DNA of 41,020 nucleotides from Paraglomus occultum. Taxonomy: Eukaryota > Glomeromycota > Glomeromycetes > Paraglomerales > Paraglomeraceae. Positions 10,258 through 21,435 of this stretch are shown here, in pieces (position 1 is the stretch's first letter; each line of letters begins with the position of its first letter). The notes beneath the pieces were generated by a model that was given only the letters and a program-made list of their open reading frames with translations, ran no database searches and was not told the origin of the DNA. The DNA is taken from contig CAJVPJ010000139.1 in NCBI GenBank assembly GCA_910592205.1, positions 1 through 41,020 of the forward strand, written 5' to 3'. The translations under genes and the position numbers were made by a program.

Positions 10258-11649
10258 ATGTCTATTTTTGCAAGTAACGGTTTGACGCGCAGAGCACAGC
10301 CAGCCAGTTCGCTACATTACCAAAGACCGGCCAATTCATCGCTTAACCTAGCTCATTTCTCTCTCAGAAGATCAAGGTCAAATTTAATAAAGGTTAAACA
10401 CTTAGACGGTTGCAATTAATACTTAGCAGGGATTGTTTCTTTCCACGGACAGACATGTTTTATCATTTGTGCTTAGTCCACGCTACTTCAGCTCTGATCA
10501 ACAAACCACAGAAAGGAAAAAATCAGCTTCACAAGAGGCCAAGGAGATAGTACAAAAAGTGAGTCGAGTCAGCAAACTTATTCGAGTATCGTCTTTATTG
10601 TTACTGTTGAATTAAGATCTAATCTTGGTATTCCAGTCGAAGGATATTCCAGTAAAGGAAAACATACGCACACTTCCCAATTTTCTCACGCTTACAAGGT
10701 TGTTAGTAAGTCCAGTCATTGGATATCTGATACTAAACGAAAACTATAAAGTTGCTCTTGCCACACTCTGTTACGCTGGATTTACCGATGTGGTGGGTTA
10801 ACATGAATTTCGTGATAATGGTAGATACTTGGTCTTTTTACTGATTTTTCTAACACGTCCATCCGGCGGCAAGCTTGATGGTTATATAGCGCGTCAATAT
10901 AATATGCGCACGACGATTGGGACAATCATAGATCCTGCTGCTGATAAGATGTTGATGACAATTATGACTGTCAGTCTGGCTGCTAAGGGGTTACTACCAA
11001 GTGAGTCTGCCGGAAAGATTAATCAACTCTTGTACAATTCAATATGTTGACCAATTCTGTTTACATCAATCAGCCCCATTAGCTATCATTATTTTAGCCC
11101 GAGATGCAGGATTAGTTATTTCATTTTTTTACGATCGCTTCATCACTTTGCCTCCACCAGTATGCCATTATGCGCTTCGTTTATCATTTCTATAACGACC
11201 CGCTTTGTTCTAATGCTGTTGTAAATATCAAATAGAAAACATTATTACGATATTTCGATATTTCGATTTCGTCGGCTGAGGTCAGACCCACTTTGATAAG
11301 CAAGGTAACAACGGCGTAATTGTCATAGTGCACTTCTGGAATTGCGCTCTTCGAATTAATTTTACTTGGATACATATCAGGTCAATACAGCACTTCAATT
11401 AGCTCTCGTGGGAGTCACTTTATGCACACCAGCCTTCAACTTGCCAATTACGCTTGGATTAACCGCATTACAGTAAGCTGATCATACAATTGATGTATCT
11501 GCAATTTCATCACTTATTGCTAAAGTCTTTGTTACAGATATACCGTCGCCGCGACAACAATATGGTCCGGATTGAGTTACGTCTTCTCAAAGGATGTGAT
11601 CAGAGTTCGCAAACCACCCGGTAACGATTCGGATGATCCAGTCAACTGA
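10258..11649 (+). CDS. CRD1: Cardiolipin synthase, mitochondrial
   Basis: Joins CDP-diacylglycerol and phosphatidylglycerol to make cardiolipin in the inner mitochondrial membrane. Exons: 10258..10392 (uncertain), 10430..10558, 10637..10792, 10874..11000, 11074..11159, 11236..11304, 11381..11472, 11538..11649, giving 301 residues. The CDP-alcohol phosphotransferase motif D-x2-DG-x2-AR-x8-G-x3-D-x3-D is complete and split by an intron: TDV / LDGYIARQ...GTIIDPAADK (D139, D142, G143, A146, R147, G156, D160, D164). Also present are ENIRTLPNFLTLTRLL, LARDAGLVIS, FITLPPP and a hydrophobic C-terminus. The first exon gives a basic, Ser-rich presequence, but the 37-base intron after it, with a GTTAAA donor, is unusually short, so the true 5' end may differ. 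Confidence 0.92.
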
Positions 11650-12469
11650 TATTTGTATACACAATGGATCCCAGTACAGTTGTAAAGTTTCTCCAATGTC
11701 TATTTTGACATATACGAAAATTTCTTTCATAATAAGAATACCTTTCATTAGCGCAATCGCATTTAGTCGACATATAATCTGCTGGTCTAGTCAACTTGGT
11801 TGACTCAAACAGAATGGCCAAAAAAAAAAACAAAACATGTACAGGAGATCAAATCATACTGACACGTCCTAAACCTCGTAACAATTTATTCATACTATAT
11901 TCCCTAACAATTATGGTTTTCGAAGTAAATATAAATTCAGTGCATCAAGAACAGAAGTCTTTTTAATGTTATTTTATTCAAAAGAGAAAGAAAACCGCTA
12001 TTGAAGAAACAGAATATCTTAATAAAATGGCCACTAATTTTAATAATTCTCGCAGGCATATATGCCGTTATAGGTGGGTGATATGTCATCGGTATCGTAG
12101 AAGTATCGTGAAGTACTTTCGAATATGACCTTGTCACTAGCAAGGACTTTGCTGATACTTCAGGTGTTATATCGATATCGTATTGATATATGTTTCGAAG
12201 ACAAGTATAAACCGTTGGTTGATAGTTTGAGCGCTTTCCCACAGACGATCTACCTCGAAGCAGTTTACACGAACGTTCCAGGCCGCCCCACGTTTCCGAA
12301 GTTGGGACGGGTAACTAACTCGTTTGCTTTATGGGTTTCCTCCCATAACACACGTAACTACGCAGTCAGGGCAGAATTCGCTATGATGCACAGTATATTT
12401 CCTCTGATGATCCAATCAAATTTAAAGTTTCGGTATTAGTATGTAGTTTGATCACTTTCACTTCCTGCA
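11650..12469. other. Unresolved region between CRD1 and UPF3
   Basis: Open plus-strand pieces: 11941-12060 contains KKQNILIKW followed by a hydrophobic run PLILIILAGIYAVI, like a single membrane helix; 12125-12439 is a longer frame with TIYLEAVYTNVPGR. They may be exons of a small membrane or mitochondrial protein with introns near GTGGGT (12073) and GTGTTA (12164), but I could not make a convincing splice or family match. A minus-strand frame at 11937-12242 is probably its shadow. Confidence 0.3.
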
Positions 12470-14252
12470 ATGTCTTCTAAAGGCTCAGGCAGACCCAAAA
12501 AATCGAAAGCAAAGCGTTCGGGACGTAATAAGCATGTGACTAAGACAAAAGTTGTAGTTCGTCGATTGCCGCCGAACCTTCCCGAAGAATTGTTCAAGGA
12601 AAGCGTTAAGAAATGGGCCAACGAAGAGACTACTGATTGGTTCAGGTTTCATAAAGGCAGAATAAGCAAAAGGTGCCGTTTCCTTTAGACTTTAATGACC
12701 GAAATTTGGCTTTCGGCGTTGCTACGTTGATGTGTTTACTTTGTTGTTCGTAACAAACTTGTCTGTTAATGAATAGCAAAAATAAGGAAGCAATATTCTC
12801 ACGAGCGTATTTTCACTTTAAACTTATGGAAGACGTGCTTGAATTTCATCGCAATTATGATAATCACCTGTTCGTTGATAATAGAGGTTGGTACATAGAC
12901 CATGTCTCCCGACTTGATGGAGGATAATGTTCTCACCTTATTGGTTTTCGAATTAGGAAACGAGACGAGATGTGTGGTAGAGTTTGCTCCCTATCAAAAA
13001 CTACCAAAGGAACGCAAGAAACCCGATCCACGCCAGGGATCGATTGAAACTGGTAAGTATAAATTGGATGAGTCTGTTGCTATAACAGACAAGAATCAAA
13101 CACTCTGGCATTCTAACTGATATTGTCACCACAAATTTGATATTTATTCCAATAGATCCAGATTATCTTGCCTTTCTCGAATTGTTAAAAGCTGAGGAAA
13201 TTAAAGAACCTTCTAATGATTCCGGTTTTACTCAGCTTGAGAAACTGGAATCGCGGTTATCTAACATTACTACGACCGCCCCTGAGAAACCTAAATCTAC
13301 TCCATTGCTGGATTATCTCCGTCTTCAGAAATCCAAACCGTCATCTCCAAAAAGCGGCAGACAGGCGCCGATTGCGATACTCGCTCCTCCAGCTGGCTCA
13401 AAGAATTCAGCAAAAAATAAGGCACAAGGAAGACCTAATGTTAGGGACGGCAACAAAAAGGAGGGATCCTTGCGGAAGAGAGAGAGGGATAGACGAGATA
13501 GGGATAAGAAGAAAAAGGAAAGAGAGGAGAAAAGGAAAGAGAAAGAGAAAGAGAGGAAGGCCAAAGAAAAAGAAAAGGAGAAGGAAAGAGAGAAGAACAA
13601 AGAAAAAGATAAAAAGGATAAAGAGGAACAAAGTCCATCTTCGAGAACGTCAGAAGAGACCAAGGTAGATGCAAAGGTTGACAAGAAGTCATCCGTAAAG
13701 ATTTCCATTCAACAGCGACAGAAAGATCGAATACGCTCAATTATCCAAAAACCAGCATCCGCGTCCAAGTCTTCTGACCCAGTGGAAACCAATTCTAACA
13801 AGGATACGTCGAATTTCTCGATAAATACTACTAATGTGGCTTCTGGTTCAACTTCAACGTCTAACGTCCCAGCATCTCCCTCAAATAAACAGAAATCAAA
13901 CTCTACTCCTACAACGCCTACAGCTCCAATGTCTCCGACACGCGATTATCATGGCTCGCATCATAATCGTAGAAGAGATAGAGATCGTGACAAGAGACAT
14001 AGCCTGGAAGCGAGACCAGTGATCAAGATATTGTCGAAGTCTAGCAATACAAATAAGGAGGGAACTAACTCGTCTACAGCTGCGACCAATGTTCCAACTG
14101 GTTCTAGCAATTCTACAGCTTCTAACACTGGAGATGCAGCTAAAACAACGTCAAATACACCTTCTCAGCCAGAAACTAGTGTACAACCAGCACACCACTC
14201 TTCTGGTAATGGACAACGTAGGGGTTATTATGCTAGAAGAGGGAGATGGTAA
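12470..14252 (+). CDS. UPF3: Nonsense-mediated mRNA decay factor UPF3
   Basis: Binds UPF2 and links exon-junction or terminating ribosome signals to UPF1-driven mRNA decay; shuttles between nucleus and cytoplasm. Exons 12470..12672, 12777..12886, 12957..13052, 13156..14252, giving 501 residues. The RNP-like domain (about residues 25-150) shows KVVVRRLPPNLPEELF, SRAYFHFK, VVEFAPYQKLPKERKK and DPRQGSIE, with DPDYLAFLELL after the last intron. The C-terminal half is low complexity: a KE/RE/RD block from polypurine DNA (13480-13630), then Ser/Thr/Asn-rich sequence, ending in an Arg/Gly/Tyr patch GYYARRGRW. That patch resembles an RNA- or EJC-contacting basic end; this is inference. Confidence 0.95.
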
Positions 14253-15071
14253 ACCGTGTGAACTGAGCGTTAGCGACTGAGAGAAGGAAATGACTCCGAC
14301 GATCAGAACTTCCTAGTCAGATACTATGTACAACCTGCACATGGACCACTTGGCTCATCATTCTCTTGCATGATGATAAACGAGGTAATATACCAGGAGA
14401 GAAATATGGCGATGAGGCGATCATGTGGCATGGGGCAATCGACGGGAGATGATGGAAAGAGGTCGGAAACTTGAGGTTGTAAGATAGTCAAGCTGATTGA
14501 TCTTTATAACTGTTACGTCATACACTGTTGGTTAACAGCTATTTGACTTATATACAATTTCGTTCTTAGTATTTATTCTGTCTTTTAGTAATATCTAAGT
14601 TATATGCTATTGAAAGCTTACCAATTTCATTAAACGATTTCAAATAGTGTTCGAAAATGACCCTCAATCCACCAAAAGAAAACGTTGAATGCACAGGGAT
14701 TTGTATAAAGGCAAGCCCTGAGAATGATAATGTTGTCTGAAAGACACGATGATTCCAGAGTCCATAGCAGTCGTGTTCGGCAGTAAAAAAAGCACTTTAG
14801 TATTTGAAACGCGAGACAGGTTGACTCCATAATTCTAAAAATTTTAATATCGAAATTACGCGAGCAATCGTGAAGAAGAATTAAGCATTACTATTAACTG
14901 CAATAGGTGATCTGTAAATTGCTGACATTTACGTCCTTGGTTTTGCGTATTTCTTATTTACCAAAGAGAACCGTCGGCGTTCATACATAGAGTAATAGAG
15001 AGGCGTTCCTTGTTCTTTTTCCTTCTGAAAGACGCGTCGTCGCAATATTTATCTGGCTTTATAAATTCGTT
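14253..15071. other. Intergenic, no gene seen
   Basis: UPF3 3' region and AT-rich DNA. The short ORFs have no coding character that I can support. Confidence 0.4.
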
Positions 15072-15524
15072 CTAAGGGATAAATTGACAATTTTCTTGTA
15101 ACTGGACGACTTGCACTTGATTGACTGAGCCAGCTTCACCATGAAGTTTTCCTAGGCAGTTTCCATTTCGTTCTCTAAATTTATAAATAGGAATTATCAC
15201 ATCACTCAAAATGGTTCTATGTTGGTAAATTAAGACAAATGCAAGCTCGTGCTCTGGAAATTTAGACGTTGCATAAGGGACCATTTATGATACATTTTAA
15301 AATTCGAGAATTCAAATTTTTACTTGTCAGTCAGCGCGCCTTATAGATTGAGGAGTTTGCATTTCAGTTGTTTTTTTTCCCATAACTATAGTTTTGTATG
15401 AACATTCATAAAGAATACCGTCGTCGGACAGCCAAATTATGTTGAAGGTGTCTCTTAAATTGTTCGTCATAACTTTTAATACGCGTAATCGTTTAGAGAA
15501 ATACATCATTATGTCGAGACTCAC
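15072..15524 (-). CDS. Two small minus-strand ORFs, possibly one gene or relic
   Basis: 15524..15327 includes MTNNLRDTFNIIWLSDDGIL and 15284..15072 includes TSKFPEHELAFVLIYQHRT. Both have coding-like composition, lie in tandem on the minus strand and could be two exons, but no good donor lies before the stop of the first. No family is recognised. They lie just downstream of ATP10 and could be a decayed gene. Confidence 0.25.
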
Positions 15525-15575
15525 AAATTTATTGCAATTGTAGAAAATGGAAGTTGCATGAATTTATCCTATTTG

Positions 15576-16895
15576 TCAACACTGCTGTTCTAATAAGTTT
15601 GTCAAATTCAACATTGTTCGGACTTCTTGTTCTGTTGCATTCCCATGGGCTGCCCACCGTATCCGACAATCAGGATCAATGAGAAAGGCATAGCCGCGAT
15701 GAACATTTGTCATGTGAAGAGCTTTCCTAATGAACTCGATATCTTCCGAAACGATCACATACGAGTTCTGAATTACAAATCGAGAAATTAGTTCAGCAGA
15801 AATGAAATCAATGCATACTCAACAATACTCACGTGGCGAGCCATTGGTGTGTTGCTTCTAAGGTAAGGCATGGATAGTTTCAAAATTAATTTATTAATGA
15901 ACTTGTGCAGCATGTTTAACTACAAATTAATTCATATACCCGTAAATTATATATGGAGCGTCTCAATGTTTGACAGTATCTTTCTGCCTACCTCAACAAG
16001 GCCAATGTTGGGCTTGTTCGAAAATGTTTTCAAGAAAGGATCGGTAAATGAATGCAATTGTTGCTACAGTAAACAATCAGTAATTTAGTCGACATTCTAC
16101 TAATACAGTTTTGTTAAAGCGTAGAAGTAAAACCGCGATATTAATGAAGACACATCCCAATTTGGATAAAAAATATAGGATCAGACTATTGTGGATAGCT
16201 TCATCATTACTCCACAATAGCGATGATTTACATACCTCTCCAAACCTATTGAAGCAACCAACAAGCAGAGATATTTTGCCTCTGAGAAGACTTGTAGTGT
16301 CTACATTAGCTTTTGACAAGGTGCTACCTTTTACATTAGGCATGTACAGGGCTTTCTTGAATCAAGAGAAACGTAAGTTCATACAACATTCACCCTAAAT
16401 ATACAACGACATTAAAAATACTACTTACATCAATTTGTATAAGTTTATCATCCGCATTCCATACCTTTTCACCTTCGTTTCTTAATTCATGGAAATCCTT
16501 CCAATATGACACTTTGAATTCTGCTATTCTGTGGAAGTTAAACATACAAACGTCTTGTTAACTTATGCCCAGGTTTACGATACTGTCGAACAAATCTGCA
16601 AATTCTGTCCCAGAAGAACAGCCTGGTTTTTTTTTTCATACAATTTCTCTCTCGTTTCAGCATTTGCAGCCGGATCAAGTAGTCTTTTTGATCTTTCTAA
16701 TAGACTTGGTTTGACATGAACGGGTTTATTGAGATCGGGTCTTTCTTTCACACCGAATTGAATTGGTTTCTTAAACGCTCGGACATGCTCAGGTTTTGAT
16801 GAATTATTTAATGCCGCCGTTGAGAATGATCGTGTAAAAATTATGTTTGAAAAGAAGGCTCTAAGCCTAAAAGATGATGTGAGTACTCGAGACAT
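15576..16895 (-). CDS. ATP10: Mitochondrial ATP synthase assembly factor ATP10
   Basis: Inner-membrane chaperone for subunit 6 (Atp6) during assembly of the F0 part of ATP synthase. Six exons (minus): 16895..16642, 16528..16429, 16355..16236, 16063..15992, 15919..15833, 15767..15576, totalling 825 bases, 274 residues. The N-terminus is a mitochondrial presequence (Arg/Ser/Phe-rich). Family stretches in order: LLDPAANAETREKL, FKVSYWKDFHELRNEG, DDKLIQIDKALYMPNVKG, GKISLLVGCFNRFGEQQ, and the end GYAFLIDPDCRIRWAAHGNA. The final motif is diagnostic of ATP10. All exon phases close. No fungal gene is recognised on the opposite strand. Confidence 0.94.
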
Positions 16896-17017
16896 GGCTA
16901 TTTTTTGGATATATTAATATAGAAAATAATTCAGATACTTTTTTCCGGCACTTTTATGGTCGTACAGCATATGTTCACATCAATTAATATGGTGCGATCT
17001 TCATAAAGCGTCAAAAG

Positions 17018-17160
17018 TCACATGGGGCAGACTGCAACAAAACCAGACAAAGTGAACATTTGATTATGTGACATAAATGAGAAGCTGGTTGTGATGTGGC
17101 TGTAAATTGACCAAGTAATAACAGTGCTCCATTCATAACTTATAGACTTGTTAATTTTAA
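17018..17160 (+). repeat. Diverged copy B of the 8.1-kb fragment
   Basis: Shares GGGC.GA.TG.AACAAA, AAAGTGAA.ATTT, ATGGCTGTAAATTG.CCAA and CATAACTTAT.GA.TTGTTAA, in the same order, with about 8107-8275. Stops and indels remove the reading frame present in copy A. Confidence 0.55.
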
Positions 17161-17258
17161 TACTAATACTCACTTTATCATACCAGAATGTGAGGAATAT
17201 AAACCATAACAGGATTAATATTAAGCTTCACACCTTAAGATCACTGGCGCGTTTTACA

Positions 17259-18392
17259 ATGGAGACTATTCAATTGAAGTACTCAAAGAATTATCGTTGG
17301 ACAGCTTCCAATATACTGAGCCAAAAAAGACACGGATCATTGGAAGAACATTGCTTGCTCTCAGGAAAGCAGTACAATCGTTACAGGACTACTATGTTAT
17401 ATGTGCACCTCGGCAGCACTATTACTATTGTTGTACCAGTGAAATTTCCCTACATTGCTTCCTTCAAGTTGGTTGATGGCCAATGTGAGGAAGTGTCATT
17501 TGACTATGAAGAAAAACTAGCTGGAGGTAAATTCGTTTATATCATCCGAGTGGCTGCTAGGAAGGACATTCCAGAACGACTGCTTGTCAAGTTTGTGACA
17601 AGTTATGGTTTGGACATTCATCAGTTTTGTGCAGAAAGGGGTTTTGCTCCAAAACTCTATGGACATCAGAATATCAACAGTGATTGGAAAATGGTCGTTA
17701 TGGAGTATCTTCCAGACTATAAAATGATAGCAGATCCTCCACGTACTAGAAATACAGCAAAGAACCTTAATAGTCACTGGACATTGGGATTGACTTACTA
17801 AACAAGAGTAACTTAAGAAGGTAACTTATGCCAGTGTATTTCGGTTACTTTACAATTATTATTCTTGAAAGTTCCATGTCATAGATCACAAAAATTATTT
17901 TTGGATTGTGAAGATCAAAACGAACAAAGAAATGAAAATAAGAAGTTCTAGCTCTCCAGCCAGAAGTTTCAGTAGTACCCAGTCAAGTATTCCACGACAA
18001 ACACCAGATTTGGTAACAGACAATGATGAAATTGAGCAGGTGCAGATGTCAGAAGAGGATTTTAATAAGTTCACAGAGGCGTTCAAAAACTTGAAGATAG
18101 CAAAAAATGGGTATTAACATCTGGAAAGGTTGTCGAAGATGAGTTATACAAGTTTGGCATGAGATGTAATTATGAACAGTAAGTACTGGCTGTTTTTAAA
18201 ATCACATTATTATAGATCCTAAGGCATTAACATGTCAAAAGTCTTTGTCATTCTTTCATAATCGATCCATATGACAGAAATTTTGTTGAAGAAAATGTTT
18301 TCACCCCATCTGAACTCAAGGAAATCCATACATATAGATCAAAACAACTTCCGAATATTCCCCAAGATTTGTTAGAATATCTTAGTAGCTAA
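17259..18392 (+). pseudogene. Protein-kinase-like gene relic of a lineage-specific family
   Basis: 17259-17801 is open and includes LLVKFVTSYGLDIHQFCAER, GFAPKLYG and WKMVVMEYL, the pattern of a kinase-like fold common in expanded fungal families (beta strand, helix C-like region, hinge). After a stop, 17908-18117 is Ser-rich, then SEEDFNKFTEAFKNL. The frame must then shift by one base at an A-run (about 18103-18108) to give KWVLTSGKVVEDELYKFGM. A GTAAGT-type intron (18180) and a last exon HSFIIDPYDRNFVEENVF to LLEYLSS (stop 18390) follow. The catalytic HRD/DFG part is missing between the halves. I recall similar GKVVED.LY.FGM / HSFIIDP proteins from Rhizophagus; this is memory, unchecked. 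Confidence 0.5.
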
Positions 18393-18590
18393 ATTGATCT
18401 ATTTCTAGCATCACCATTATTTCTAATTTTAATCTATTATTATTATTATCCTGTGACATACTGCAATATTTGCTGTCCATGTCACCCTTCGGTACTTACA
18501 ATCAACTGCGTACCGTAGTCGGCTTTGGGGTCGGTGATTTGTTGTTCGTCGAAATCCGTGAAAACTTCCGCCCACTTCTTTCCTTCCCCT

Positions 18591-19100
18591 ATTAATTTCC
18601 GGTGGCCATACGTTGATACTGTTCCAATTCCGATGTTGATCTTGGCCCATACGATCCGAGGAATTCGGGGAGAAACATTATTGACTTTTTCCTCCATCGT
18701 GCTTGATTGTGATGTAATTTTACAACAGCAGATGTGGAATCAAAGTAGTGTATTAATATCCGGTAGCCATACGCTGATACTGTTCCAATTCCGATGTTGA
18801 TCTTTGGAAATGTTGGTGACCCATACGATCCGAGGAATTCGTGGAGAAACATTATTAACCTTTTCCTCCATCGTGCTTGATTGTGATGTAATTTTACAAC
18901 AGCAGATGTGGAATCAAAATAGTGTATTAATTTCCGGTGGCCATACGCTGATACTGTTCCAATTCCGATGTTGATCTTTGGAAATGTTGGTGACCCATAC
19001 GATTCGCAGGAATTCGGGGAGAAACAATATTGATTTTTTCCTCCATCGTGCTTGATTGTGATGTAATTTTACAACAGCAGATGTGGAATCAAAGTAGTGT
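18591..19100. repeat. Three-copy tandem repeat, about 161/174/175 bases
   Basis: Copies at 18591..18751, 18752..18925 and 18926..19100, each starting ATTAAT.TCCGGT.GCCATACG and ending GTGGAATCAAA.TAGTGT. Copies 2 and 3 contain TTTGGAAATGTTGGTGACC, which copy 1 replaces with a shorter TTGGCC. The copies differ by scattered substitutions. The minus strand stays open through part of each unit (KINIGIGTVS.YG), so the unit may derive from coding DNA. Confidence 0.85.
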
Positions 19101-19202
19101 ATTATGATGAATTCTAGACAATAATACTACTGTATCAAGCAAATGGAAGTTCCAAGCCTTGTTGGATGATTGTCCTTATCCTTAACTGTGTGGCGGGAGC
19201 GT

Positions 19203-19241
19203 AACTCCACTTTGGAGTGCGGCTGTGCGGCTACGCCGCAC
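19203..19241. repeat. Two adjacent small hairpins
   Basis: ACTCCA-CTT-TGGAGT is followed within a few bases by GTGCGGC-TAC-GCCGCAC (7-base stem). The local GC content is much higher than the surroundings. It may be a transposon end; no partner end was found. Confidence 0.45.
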
Positions 19242-19330
19242 GGCCACGAAAAACTCCTGAATCCACCCCAATCCGACTTTTGCTCATCTGTCAGACGGGC
19301 CCTGTCATCATCGAAACGAAAAAGTGGTTC

Positions 19331-19850
19331 GGGGTGAGAAATTTGAGATCCATGATGTTGTATCTGTGAAAACTGTTGTTTCCCTCCCTTGATTTCATTT
19401 GTTAGTGCCCTGGCTTCATCAAAGGCAAAAATGACATGGAGAGACAGAAGAAATTTTCTGCAGAAATAGTTTACAAATTCCGTTTCACAATCCAGTCAAA
19501 ACCTTTAATGAGTCGTAGTAGTCGGAGTAGTCGGAGTGCAATATGAGACCACTCCTTCTGCAGTTCTTCCATCCGGGTTTTAATCCCAAGCCAAAACCGG
19601 TGATCTTGCTGATTCAAATCTTTTGCAATAATTGATCGTTCAGGGTAACCACCTGATTGTGGATCTCGTAGACAACAATAGTCACATACACAGAGTTTCC
19701 TGTTCTGTATAGAAGTGACAATTTCCCAGACGTTGATGCTTGCACAAGAACAAAGTATGCAAAATAGTATTTATCACGGTCCCAGCTTTGTAAGCATTGT
19801 GCAGCATGCTTTAGAAAAGCCTTAATCAGTCCCGGTCTTTATATTCGCGA
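19331..19850 (-). pseudogene. Relic of Crinkler-type / STAND-like fungal NTPase
   Basis: On the minus strand, from high to low coordinates: about 19830-19740 reads LIKAFLKHAAQCLQSWDRDK then LVQASTSGKLSLL, a degenerate Walker A (P-loop). 19438-19406 reads HVIFAFDEARAL, a Walker B. 19373-19331, in a shifted frame, reads VFTDTTSWISNFSP. This order (VQAS.SGK, FAFDEA, FTDTTS.ISNF) is what I recall from large fungal NTPase families linked with Crinkler (CRN) effectors in mycorrhizal fungi and basidiomycetes. Frame changes between the motifs and a stop after the P-loop segment show it is broken. Possible downstream parts lie within the tandem repeat at 18.6-19.1 kb. Confidence 0.5.
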
Positions 19851-20694
19851 TTGAAAGCATGCCGAACTGCAACTGTTTCTTCTGCGGAAAACCTGAGATC
19901 TAAATTCATTTGAATAACTGGATAGTTATAGGGAGCATAAGCACGAAGAAAATCAAGAACTAGCCGGATAAAATATACTTACATTCCGTTTCTGTTCGCA
20001 TGTCTAGCTCATTCCCGATTTGAAACAATGAAGTCAAAGATAAAACAAAAGAAAAAAGTGCGAGACAGGAAATGTTAAAAGTGGGACCGCAACAGCATCG
20101 ATTTTTTCCCTCACCGTCGCTCCTACGCTATTTAACCCAAATGTATCGTATCTTACTTATTTGCCTTTTAAACGAGTTACGTAAAACATAACCTTGCTAC
20201 GACTCTGCCCTATGTCTCAACGCCAACGCATGTAATGTATTTAAACTATTTTCCATATAACCTCTAAGCTCTATTCTATACTCCTCCCGATGCACGTTTG
20301 TAATGCATTCCAACTATTCCCTCTCCACTTTAATTACTGCTACGAACTCTGTAATGTCTACGCAGCTCTGCCCCAACCAGCACTTTGCGCCCTGAAGGGT
20401 AACGCCCTCTCTCTTGCAATATAGCAGTAACAGTATTCAAACTCTTCTTCCCGTTGCTTCGCTATCCTCCCAATAAACGTGTCGCTTACCTTTGCCAGCG
20501 TTTCAATATATTCCTTATAGCAGCGTCGCCCGTTTATACTTTTTGGTTACACGAACATGTGATGCGCCGAATCAATATTCTTGTTCTGTAGAGATGGAGG
20601 AACAAAGCACAGGCCATAGTATTTTTAAGTCTCATGCCAAAAGTTGAGATATGGAGAGACAGGATCACTACTCTCAGCAATAGCCAAGGTGAGA
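19851..20694. other. Accessory DNA, no gene seen
   Basis: Mixed-composition DNA between two relic reading frames. It may hold decayed parts of the NTPase gene. Nothing assignable. Confidence 0.35.
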
Positions 20695-20991
20695 TTATCC
20701 CAAGCTGGGTATATACTTCTTTGAAGGCACGACAAAGAAGACTTCTTTACGTGTGAGTTTGGGTTCGATGTCTATTGTGGTAAATCGAATCTGTAAATGG
20801 ACAAAGTGCGTCATCTCCGCCAATAAATTCATGTATGAATTTCCCCACGATCTGACAGTATAGTCTCTATTCCATTTCGGCACCTGTACCAAGAAATTCT
20901 CAGCATCATCGCGAATTTTATAATTATATTCGGCTATGTCCTCGACACGGTGGTAGAACGCGGCGCAATAACCGCCATCATACATCACCAT
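20695..20991 (-). CDS. Unrecognised ORF, likely relic
   Basis: 98 codons from ATG, including YCAAFYHRVEDIAEYNYKIR and PKWNRDYTVRSWGN. Composition is protein-like. It could be an upstream exon of the NTPase relic or an independent fragment. No family recognised. Confidence 0.3.
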   Translation of the reverse strand: MVMYDGGYCAAFYHRVEDIAEYNYKIRDDAENFLVQVPKWNRDYTVRSWGNSYMNLLAEMTHFVHLQIRFTTIDIEPKLTRKEVFFVVPSKKYIPSLG

Positions 20992-21186
20992 TATTTCTTA
21001 GTGGTACCACAGTACAGCCGTACCGCCGAGCTCGAGCTCAAAAGCAACACTGCTTTGCAATTCGGTAGTGTTTTAGGTGCCCATTGCAGTGAGCACTTAT
21101 GATTTTTCAAAAGTTTAAATAAAATATAAATAAATAATTATTCTTTTGCAACATTATTGATTAAATACAAAGCGCCTGCGCTAAAA

Positions 21187-21435
21187 AAGTATTAGTGAAC
21201 TATCAAAGATTCTATCGTTGTCCTTATACTCTGCGAACTGGCGGAATTTGCAATAAAGGCTGTTATCGGCTTGAAGGGTGTAATAGTAAATTCATTGGAA
21301 GTCTCCTGCGCGTGTACCTTGTAAAGGATGTGGTGAGTTGACGTTCTCTGTGTTTCGTGCATGTAGAGATCATTCTGACAAGTATCGGTTTAAAGATTAT
21401 TATCAACGAACAAAAATCACCCGGAACATATCACC
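21187..21435 (+). pseudogene. Cys-rich zinc-finger-like fragment
   Basis: Plus-strand open pieces: FYRCPYTLRTGGICNKGCYR, LEGCNSKFIG, then, after a one-base frame change near 21300, RVPCKGCGELTFSVFRACRD and KYRFKDYYQRTK. The Cys spacing suggests a small zinc-binding domain. I recall similar short proteins from Rhizophagus, unchecked. No start codon or full ORF remains. Confidence 0.4.

Noticed and set aside
13325-13740. Leu/Phe/Ser-rich minus-strand ORFs opposite UPF3
   Set aside because: Antisense of the KE/RE repeat tract, explained by base composition.
17148-17258. Upstream start for the kinase-like ORF
   Set aside because: The added residues come from a TTG/TTA-rich stretch next to the repeat; the ATG at 17259 is a better start.
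18591-19100. CRISPR-like repeat array
   Set aside because: Units are about 170 bases, contiguous and without unique spacers; this is a eukaryotic tandem repeat.
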